DNA from: Actinomycetota bacterium
Lineage (GTDB): Bacteria > Actinomycetota > Thermoleophilia > Solirubrobacterales > Solirubrobacteraceae
Direction: 5' to 3'
NCBI GenBank assembly: GCA_005888335.1
Contig: VAWY01000004.1
Location: 1-27,997 of the forward strand
Length of the DNA: 27,997 nucleotides
Shown here piece after piece: positions 22,092 to 27,997 of this stretch. The position numbers and the translations under genes were made by a program. The notes beneath the pieces are model-generated. The model did not search any database. It worked only from the letters and a program-made list of their open reading frames with translations, and was not told the DNA's origin. Each line of letters starts with the position of its first letter. Position 1 is the first letter of the stretch.

Positions 22092-24173
22092 ATGACCACG
22101 ACCGAGCAGCACGCCCCCGCGACGGTCGACATCGACCGCCTCTGCATCGACACCATCCGCACCCTGTCGATGGACGCGGTGGAGCAGGCCAACAGCGGCC
22201 ACCCCGGCTTGCCGATGGCGATGGCCCCGGCCGCCTACCTCCTCTACACGCGGTTCATGCGCCACAACCCGAAGAACCCGGAGTGGCCCGACCGCGACCG
22301 CTTCGTGCTCTCCGCCGGGCACGGCTCGATGCTGCTCTACGCGACGCTCCACCTCGCCGGCTACGACCTGCCGATGGAGGAGATCAAGAACTTCCGCCAG
22401 CTCGGCTCCAAGACGCCGGGGCACCCCGAGCGCGACCCGCACAACGTCACGCCCGGCGTCGAGGTCACCACGGGCCCGCTCGGCCAGGGCTTCGCCAACG
22501 GCGTCGGCATGGCGATCGCCGAGCGCTTCCTGCGCGCTCACTTCGGCGCCGAGCTCCAGAGCCACCGCGTGTTCGCGATCTGCTCGGACGGCGACCTGCA
22601 GGAGGGCCTCTCCCACGAGGCCGCGTCGATGGCCGGCCACCTCAGGCTCGACCGGCTCATCTACCTCTACGACGACAACAACATCCAGCTCGACGGGCCG
22701 ACCGCGGAGACGTTCTCCGACGACGTCACCAAGCGCTTCGAGGCCTACGGCTGGCACACGCTGAAGGTCGACGACGTCAACGACCTCGACGAGCTCTCGC
22801 GCGCGATCCAGGCGGCCATCGACGAGGAGGAGCGCCCGTCGCTCATCAAGGTGCGCAGCATCATCGGCTGGCCGGCGCCGCACAAGCAGGGCACGTCGAA
22901 GGCGCATGGCTCGCCGCTCGGCGAGGACGAGGTACGCGCGACCAAGGAGATCCTCGGCTGGGATCCCGACAAGACGTTCGTCGTTCCCGACGGCGTCTAC
23001 GAGCACTTCGACCAGACCGAGCGCGGCGCGCGCCTGGAGGGCGAGTGGACCGAGCGCTTCGAGGCGTGGCGCAACACGCACGACGCCCGCGCCCGCGAGT
23101 GGGACGCGGTGTGGCTCGACAAGCCGAAGCCGATGCCCGGCGTCGGCGAGGCGCTGGAGAACATCGAGTGGGGCAAGGACAAGCTCGCCACCCGCGCGGC
23201 GGGCCAGAAGGTCATGGCGGCGTTCGAGGACTTCACGCCGACGATGATCGGGGGCGCCGCCGACCTGTCGGAGTCGACCAAGACCGAGTTCCCGAAGGCC
23301 GCGCTGTTCAACCCGACGACGCCGCACGGGCGCAACATCAAGTTCGGCGTGCGCGAGCACGGCATGGGCTCCGCCGTCAACGGGATGGCCGCGCACGGCG
23401 GGATCCTCTGCCCGTATGGCTCGACGTTCCTGCAGTTCGCCGACTACATGCGCCCGGCGCTGCGCCTGTCGGCGCTCAGCCACCTGCGCTGCGCGTGGGT
23501 GTACACCCACGACTCGGTCGGCCTCGGTGAGGACGGCCCGACGCACCAGCCGATCGAGCACTACGCGGCGCTGCGCGCCATCCCGGACCTGACCTTCATC
23601 CGCCCGGGCGACGCGTGGGAGACCGCGTACGCGTGGCAGGCGATCCTCGAGCACTGCACGGGGCCGGCGGCGCTGGCGCTGTCGCGCCAGGACCTGCCCG
23701 TACTCGAGTCCGCTCGCCGGCGCGGCAGAGACGGGGTGCGGCGCGGGGCCTACGTCCTCGAGGACGCCGACGGCGACCTGCAGCTGGTCCTCGTCGCGAC
23801 CGGCTCGGAGCTGTCGCTGTGCGTGCGCGCGCGCGACGTCCTCCAGGGCGACGGCATCCCGACGCGCGTGGTGTCCATGCCGGCCTGGGAGCTGTTCGCC
23901 GAGCAGGACGAGGACTACCGCGCGAGCGTGCTGCCCGCGGGCGTGGCGAAGCTGTCGGTCGAGGCCGGCGTGGCGATGGGCTGGTCGAAGTGGGTCGACG
24001 CCTCCGTGTCGCTCGAGCGCTTCGGCGCCTCGGCGCCCGGGCTGGAGGTCCTCGAGGAGCTCGGCTTCAGCGTCGAGAACGTCGTCGCGCGCGCGAAGGA
24101 CCTGCTCGAGGGCCGCGCGGTGCCCGGGGCGATGCCCGGCCAGAGCGAGCCGATGGGGACGCCGCAGGGCTGA
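22092..24173 (+). CDS. tkt: Transketolase
   Basis: A 693-residue full-length transketolase, which moves two-carbon ketol units between sugar phosphates in the pentose phosphate pathway using thiamine diphosphate. The N-terminal ThDP domain has NSGHPGLPM (His37), GHGSMLLY (His77), [14 protein letters not shown], the [10 protein letters not shown] segment and the Mg site [10 protein letters not shown], then [14 protein letters not shown]. The middle domain has [14 protein letters not shown], the catalytic Glu422 in VREHGMG, and [16 protein letters not shown]. The C-terminal domain has SRQDLP and the expected end [11 protein letters not shown]. Length is usual for the family. It is monocistronic here: no transaldolase, G6PD or other pathway gene is adjacent. 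It seems leaderless (TAGCCT box 6 nt upstream). It converges with the transglycosylase gene 7 bp away. Confidence 0.97.
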   Translation: MTTTEQHAPATVDIDRLCIDTIRTLSMDAVEQANSGHPGLPMAMAPAAYLLYTRFMRHNPKNPEWPDRDRFVLSAGHGSMLLYATLHLAGYDLPMEEIKNFRQLGSKTPGHPERDPHNVTPGVEVTTGPLGQGFANGVGMAIAERFLRAHFGAELQSHRVFAICSDGDLQEGLSHEAASMAGHLRLDRLIYLYDDNNIQLDGPTAETFSDDVTKRFEAYGWHTLKVDDVNDLDELSRAIQAAIDEEERPSLIKVRSIIGWPAPHKQGTSKAHGSPLGEDEVRATKEILGWDPDKTFVVPDGVYEHFDQTERGARLEGEWTERFEAWRNTHDARAREWDAVWLDKPKPMPGVGEALENIEWGKDKLATRAAGQKVMAAFEDFTPTMIGGAADLSESTKTEFPKAALFNPTTPHGRNIKFGVREHGMGSAVNGMAAHGGILCPYGSTFLQFADYMRPALRLSALSHLRCAWVYTHDSVGLGEDGPTHQPIEHYAALRAIPDLTFIRPGDAWETAYAWQAILEHCTGPAALALSRQDLPVLESARRRGRDGVRRGAYVLEDADGDLQLVLVATGSELSLCVRARDVLQGDGIPTRVVSMPAWELFAEQDEDYRASVLPAGVAKLSVEAGVAMGWSKWVDASVSLERFGASAPGLEVLEELGFSVENVVARAKDLLEGRAVPGAMPGQSEPMGTPQG

Positions 24174-24180
24174 CCCGGCG

Positions 24181-25659
24181 CTACCCCGTCTGGACGCCCA
24201 TCGGCTCCTCGAGCCGCTGGGCGTCGTGGGCGACCGTCACGTGGATTGCGCCGGGCTCGCGCACCCACGCGACGAGGTTCAGCGCGGTCAGCCGGTCGAG
24301 CACGAACTGGAAGGCGAGCGCCTGCGTGCGGCTCGCGTAGTCGCGCGCGACGTCGAACGCGTAGCCGGTCGTGTGCAGGCTGTAGCCGCTCGTCGCCTCG
24401 GGGTCTGAGGCGAGCAGCGCGCGCTGGTAGCGCTCGTCGCGCACCGTGCTCGTCACGCGCAGCGGCGCGCGCGCCCCGGAGATCCGCCGCACCTGCGTCC
24501 CGATGTACGCGAGCGTCGCGAGCGCCTCGCGGCGCAGCCCGCGGTAGAGCGCGGGGTCCGCGCCGACCGCGGCGGCGAGCGCGCCCATGCCGCGATCGAT
24601 CGCCACGCCGTGGGCGCGCAGGTACGCGCCCGGGAGCGCCACGAGATCGCCGTCGTCGTAGGCGCTCTTCAGCGCGCCGGCGTCGGCGAAGACCTCGGTC
24701 TGGTCGGGCGGGTGCAGCAGCACCTCGGCGCTGTTGCGCGCCGTCTGCAGCCGCGCGCGGCGCTCGAGCTCGCCGCGGTCGTCGCGCAGCAGGCGCATGA
24801 CCTCGCGCGCCGCCTCGACCCGCCACAGGTAGGTCGAGGAGTCGTCGCCCAGCCGGGCGAGGAACTGCTGGGCGGCCTCGTGGCGCAACGGCGTCGAGTC
24901 GAAGTACAGCTGCGCGTACGGGATGCCGCGCGGGACGCCGTAGAGGCTGAGCGCCTGGACCAGGTTGCCGATGCCCATGTGGTAGCTCGCGACGGCGAGG
25001 TCGTCGCGGCCCAGGCGCGCTCGCGCGATGCCGAGGTAGCGCGCCGTCGCGGCCAGCGCCTTGCGCGGGTCGAAGCGCTCGTCGACACGGCGCCGCGCGG
25101 CCCGCAGCCGCTGGGCGCGGCGAACGCGGCCGCGCGCGTCGGCGCGGGCGATCCGGCGGGTGAGCCGCGCGCTCGCGGCGACGTCGACGCGCAGCCCGAG
25201 GAGGTTGCGCCCCGTCTCGGCCAGGATCTGCGTGAGGCCGACCGCGCCGTCGAGCGACGGCGACGCCTGCGCCTCTGCGCGCCCGGCGCTCTCGAGCAGG
25301 ACGATCGCCTCGAGCGTCGAGGCGTCCTGGCCGCTCGCGCGCGCCGCCGCGTCGATCAGCGGCCGCCAGCTCGCGGTCCGCTCGGCGCTCGCCACGAGGC
25401 CGGCCGGCGACTTGACGTAGAGCACGTGGGCCAGGCCCTCGACCGCGCGCCGGGCGTCGTCGGCCGAGCGCTCGGGCGTCCACGCCAGCGGGTCGCCGGC
25501 CGGCGGCCGCGCGGCGCCGGGCAGCAGTGCGGGCGGGGGAGGGCCGCCGCGCAGGACGGTGACCGCGATCACCGCGAGGGCGACGGCGGTCGCGGCGAGC
25601 GCCAGGCGCGCGCGCCTCGCCGTCGCGCGCCGGGCGCGGGTGCTGGTGGCGTCAGGCAA
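24181..25659 (-). CDS. Lytic transglycosylase with M15-like C-terminal domain
   Basis: A 492-residue protein: basic N-terminus, one membrane helix or uncleaved signal (about 17-37), then a lysozyme-like SLT region at about 110-245 with LEAIVLLESAG (probable catalytic Glu123), DGAVGLTQILAETG and ASYHMGIGNL. At about 395-480 there is a second domain with RVTSTVRDERYQR, SGYSLHTTGYAFDV (His429, Asp436) and EPGAIHVTVA (Glu468, His473). That is the H...D...E..H metal pattern of M15-type (VanY/VanX-like) peptidases. The protein may thus cut both glycan strands and peptides of peptidoglycan. The start is TTG 25659, preceded at 6 nt by TACGCT; no in-frame ATG or GTG lies near. It is divergent from the beta-helix gene. 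Confidence 0.78.
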   Translation of the reverse strand: MPDATSTRARRATARRARLALAATAVALAVIAVTVLRGGPPPPALLPGAARPPAGDPLAWTPERSADDARRAVEGLAHVLYVKSPAGLVASAERTASWRPLIDAAARASGQDASTLEAIVLLESAGRAEAQASPSLDGAVGLTQILAETGRNLLGLRVDVAASARLTRRIARADARGRVRRAQRLRAARRRVDERFDPRKALAATARYLGIARARLGRDDLAVASYHMGIGNLVQALSLYGVPRGIPYAQLYFDSTPLRHEAAQQFLARLGDDSSTYLWRVEAAREVMRLLRDDRGELERRARLQTARNSAEVLLHPPDQTEVFADAGALKSAYDDGDLVALPGAYLRAHGVAIDRGMGALAAAVGADPALYRGLRREALATLAYIGTQVRRISGARAPLRVTSTVRDERYQRALLASDPEATSGYSLHTTGYAFDVARDYASRTQALAFQFVLDRLTALNLVAWVREPGAIHVTVAHDAQRLEEPMGVQTG

Positions 25660-25665
25660 TCACCG

Positions 25666-25675
25666 AGCGTATAAA
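25666..25675. promoter_or_regulatory. Shared AT-rich core of divergent promoters
   Basis: On the plus strand TATAAA (25670-25675) fits a -10 box for the beta-helix gene. On the minus strand TACGCT (25671 to 25666), inside TTTATACGCT, fits a -10 box for the transglycosylase gene. The two boxes overlap, so only one polymerase could bind at a time. Confidence 0.5.
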
Positions 25676-25678
25676 GTC

Positions 25679-25700
25679 CGCCGCCGCTCAAACGGCGGCG
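25679..25700 (+). promoter_or_regulatory. 5' UTR hairpin between -10 box and Shine-Dalgarno
   Basis: CGCCGCCG and CGGCGGCG form a perfect 8-bp GC stem with a CTCAAA loop. It would begin within a few bases of the expected transcript start and ends 3 nt before the Shine-Dalgarno region. A stable 5' stem of this kind often protects mRNA from decay; it could also be an operator. Confidence 0.5.
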
Positions 25701-25703
25701 TTC

Positions 25704-25709
25704 AGGAGG
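25704..25709 (+). promoter_or_regulatory. Strong Shine-Dalgarno of the beta-helix gene
   Basis: AGGAGG lies 6 nt before the GTG at 25716 and fixes that start codon. Confidence 0.75.
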
Positions 25710-25715
25710 CGCGGG

Positions 25716-27704
25716 GTGGGAGGCACCAGCAGGGGATCGCTCGTTGTCGTGCTCGCGCTCGCGCTGCTCGCGCCGGCGGCGGCGCTCGCCCACGTCGAGC
25801 GCACGTCCTACTGGCCCGATCCGCGGCCGGACGCGAGCGTGAAGCCTCCCGCCGGCGGCGACGTGCCAAAGGCGCGCTCGCTCGCCTCCGCGCTGCAGCG
25901 CAAGCAGCGTGGGACGACGCGCGTCGTCTGCCTGCCGGACTCGCTGGCCACGGCCAAGGCCGACATCGCTGCCGCGCGCACGAAGGGCTATCAGCTGCGG
26001 CCGACCGCCCCCGTGCACCACATCACGCGCACGCAGGCCCGCACCCTGCTGTCGATCAACCGGCGCCTGTTCGCGCGCTGCGCCTTCCACGAGATCCAGC
26101 CTGCGGTCACGGCGTCGCGCAACAACGACCGCGTCGTGATCATGCCCGGCGTCTACACCGAGCCGACGGCGCGCGCCGTCCCCGCCTTCCCCAAGGAGTG
26201 CGACCAGTACCGGATCACCTCCGAGAACGGCAGCGGCGCGGTGTCCTACGCGTACCAGTTCCACTGCCCCAACGCGCAGTCGCTCGTCGGCCTCGCGGGC
26301 CACGCCCTCGGCCCCGGCCAGGATCCTCCCGTCACCCCGACCGGGCGGCCGGACCCGCACGGCATCCCCAACCTCGGGCCGTGCATCCGCTGCAACATGC
26401 AGATCGAGGGATCGGGCCCCTCGCCCGACGACGTGGTCCTCGACGCCGGGCGCGTCGAGTCGGGCAACGGCGCGCCGCTGGGCTCCAAGAAGGACGTCGG
26501 CCTGCGCGCCGATCGCGCCGACGGCATCGTCCTGCGCAACTTCACCGTCCGCCACGCCGCCGAGCACGACGTCTACATCCACGAGACCGACGGCTACCTC
26601 GTCGACCACATGAAGTTCTTCTACGCGGGCGAGTACGGGGAGCTGATGTTCGCCTCGGACCACGGGCTGACGCAGAACTGCGACGCCGTCGGCAGCGGCG
26701 ACTCCGGCATCTATCCGGGCGGCGCCGCCGACACGGGGACCCTGCGCGACACGACGTTCTATCCCGAGTTCCGCCTCAACCAGACGATCACCCACTGCGA
26801 CATCCACCACAACAACATGGGGACGTCGGGCACGATGGGCAACGCCGTCCACTACGTCGAGAACAACATCTACGGCAACGGGGCGGGCTTCGTCACCGAC
26901 TCGTTCTACGCGGGCGGGCACCCTGGCTTCCCCCAGGACTCGACCGTCTACGAGCGCAACCGCGTCTACTCGAACAACTTCAACGTCTACGGCGCCGACT
27001 CGGACGTGAAGTCCGCCGTCGCCATCCCGATCGGCGTCGGCGCGCTCATCGCCGGCGGCGACGACAACGTCGTGCGCGACAACTACATCTACGACAACTG
27101 GCGGCGCGGGACGATGCTGCTCGCAGTGCCCGACGTGATCGCCTGCGCGCCGAGCCCGGACGAGGGCGCGCCGCCGTGCGCGCCGAAGGGCCTCACGCAG
27201 ACCTCCAACGGCAACCGCTACTACAACAACGTCATGGGCCGCAGCCCCGACGGCGAGGTGATGCCCAACGGCGTCGACTTCTGGTGGGACCAGTTCCCCT
27301 CCAACACGGGCAACTGCTGGTACTCGAACATCGGCCCCGACGGGACGACCGGCAGCGTGACCGCCGATCCCCCGACGCCGCCGCAGGAGGGCACCTCGAT
27401 CCCGGGCTTCCTGCCCGAGGACTGCGGCGCGCCGACGAACGTCGGAACGGGCAACCCGCAAAAGGAAGCGGTGCTCGTCGCCTGCGCGGCGAACTTCTCG
27501 AACTCGAGCAACGACGACCCGGTCTGCGACTGGTTCCAGCCGCCGGCCGAGCCGGGCTCGCCCGAGGCCGCGCGCCAGAAGGCGCAGCAGCAGGCTGCCG
27601 CGCAGCGCCTCGTCGGCCGGGCGCTCAACCTGCCGCGGTTCTGCGAGCTCGTCGGCGGCCAGGGCGGGACGCTGACGTGCGGCCCCTTCCGCGACCGCGT
27701 CTGA
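25716..27704 (+). CDS. Secreted right-handed parallel beta-helix protein
   Basis: A 662-residue protein starting GTG with a clear signal peptide (about 1-26, ending PAAALAHVE). The middle part (about 135-480) has the repeated short strands and Asn/Asp/Gly-rich turns of right-handed parallel beta-helices: DRVVIMPGVYTEP, GIVLRNFTVRHAAEHDVYIH, GYLVDHMKFFYAGEYG, ITHCDIHHNNMGTSG, VHYVENNIYGNGAGFV, VYERNRVYSNNFNVYG, DNVVRDNYIYDN and NRYYNNVMG. Such proteins include pectate lyase-like and other polysaccharide-active or adhesive proteins; no catalytic set is recognisable. Several Cys pairs (for example CIRCNMQ and CAPSPDEGAPPCAP) may form disulphides outside the cell. A C-terminal Ala/Gln-rich helix follows. 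The last 28 bp overlap the next gene. Confidence 0.82.
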   Translation: MGGTSRGSLVVVLALALLAPAAALAHVERTSYWPDPRPDASVKPPAGGDVPKARSLASALQRKQRGTTRVVCLPDSLATAKADIAAARTKGYQLRPTAPVHHITRTQARTLLSINRRLFARCAFHEIQPAVTASRNNDRVVIMPGVYTEPTARAVPAFPKECDQYRITSENGSGAVSYAYQFHCPNAQSLVGLAGHALGPGQDPPVTPTGRPDPHGIPNLGPCIRCNMQIEGSGPSPDDVVLDAGRVESGNGAPLGSKKDVGLRADRADGIVLRNFTVRHAAEHDVYIHETDGYLVDHMKFFYAGEYGELMFASDHGLTQNCDAVGSGDSGIYPGGAADTGTLRDTTFYPEFRLNQTITHCDIHHNNMGTSGTMGNAVHYVENNIYGNGAGFVTDSFYAGGHPGFPQDSTVYERNRVYSNNFNVYGADSDVKSAVAIPIGVGALIAGGDDNVVRDNYIYDNWRRGTMLLAVPDVIACAPSPDEGAPPCAPKGLTQTSNGNRYYNNVMGRSPDGEVMPNGVDFWWDQFPSNTGNCWYSNIGPDGTTGSVTADPPTPPQEGTSIPGFLPEDCGAPTNVGTGNPQKEAVLVACAANFSNSSNDDPVCDWFQPPAEPGSPEAARQKAQQQAAAQRLVGRALNLPRFCELVGGQGGTLTCGPFRDRV

Positions 27705-27997
27705 TCCTCGTCGCAGGCGTCGCGCTCGCGACGGTGCTCGTGCTGACGCTGCCGGGCGGCGCCGGCCCGCGCCCGGCGGCCACCGCGCGGCCCGCGCTCA
27801 TCGGCGGCGTCCCGCTCCAGCGCGCGCGCTGCGCGCAATGGCGCACGGGCGCGCCGGCGCAGCGGCTGGCCGTCGTGCGCACGCTGGCTCAGACGGTCGG
27901 CGGCCCGAGCGGGACCGCGCGCGGCACGACGCTGGGCGACGACGAGGCGCTTGCGCTGTTCGCGCGCGCGTGCGTGAGCCCGCTCGCCCGCCACTTC
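27677..27997 (+). CDS. N-terminal part of an exported protein (3' truncated)
   Basis: Reading from GTG 27677 gives VRPLPRPRLILVAGVALATV and further hydrophobic residues: a basic start then a membrane helix, a signal peptide or anchor. The frame stays open for 107 codons to the window end. The following region has Cys-rich helical character (RARCAQWRTGAPAQRLAVV, then ALALFARACVSPLARHF). The start lies inside the end of the beta-helix gene (28-bp overlap), so the two are probably co-transcribed and translationally coupled. I do not recognise the family; the truncated end limits what can be said. The opposite strand is also open here but gives Arg/Ala-rich sequence without a signal. Confidence 0.6.
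   Translation, partial: MRPLPRPRLILVAGVALATVLVLTLPGGAGPRPAATARPALIGGVPLQRARCAQWRTGAPAQRLAVVRTLAQTVGGPSGTARGTTLGDDEALALFARACVSPLARHF

Noticed and set aside
1..27997. tRNA, rRNA, CRISPR, riboswitch or transposase genes
   Set aside because: I saw no cloverleaf with a GTTC-type T-loop, no rRNA-like sequence, no regular direct-repeat array and no transposase motif; subtle RNA structures cannot be excluded by eye.

Overview
The window is very GC-rich and densely coded. Genes are short-spaced, often overlap at start or stop codons, and frequently start with GTG. The mix of secreted subtilase and sedolisin proteases, a His/Arg-rich exported tail, an ECF sigma factor fused to a zinc-binding anti-sigma-like segment, a DUF3105 protein and many leaderless-looking starts suggests a soil actinobacterium, most likely of the Thermoleophilia/Solirubrobacterales type. 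That placement is inference from gene content and composition; no rRNA or tRNA gene is present to fix it.

Positions 1-13267 look like a surface-polysaccharide locus interrupted by exoenzyme genes. In order: the end of a polytopic membrane protein, a GT-C (PMT/GT39-like) transferase, a minus-strand pair (GT-B glycosyltransferase plus small metallophosphoesterase), a Wzx-type flippase, a damaged subtilase gene preceded by a MITE-like palindrome, a small membrane protein, an intact secreted subtilase, a minus-strand GT2 and GDPD pair, and then a tightly coupled four-gene operon (GT4, membrane GT2, polyprenyl-phosphate sugar transferase, ATP-grasp ligase; each overlap is 4 nt). The operon could start (sugar-phosphate transferase), extend (GT4, GT2) and perhaps amidate or aminoacylate (ATP-grasp) a lipid-linked glycan, which the flippase would export.

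Positions 13319-20103 carry envelope and secretion genes: a zinc-ribbon/TM/discoidin-like protein, a small lipoprotein, a DUF3105 membrane protein, an alpha/beta hydrolase lacking the usual catalytic His, the membrane-anchored ECF sigma fusion, and a sedolisin (S53) protease convergent with it.

Positions 20252-27997 are mostly metabolic and cell-wall genes: an SDR oxidoreductase, a haloalkane-dehalogenase-like hydrolase, transketolase, a lytic transglycosylase with an M15-like C-terminal domain, a large secreted beta-helix protein, and the start of another exported protein cut by the window end.

The most notable non-coding structures are a 168-bp palindromic MITE-like element with CTAG at both ends, whose removal restores a Shine-Dalgarno to GTG spacing for the damaged subtilase; a perfect 17-bp inverted repeat at the first gene junction; a 20-bp-stem hairpin between convergent genes; CTAG-based hairpins at gene ends; and recurring TANCNT boxes 6-11 nt upstream of start codons. 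No CRISPR array, transposase gene, tRNA or rRNA was seen.
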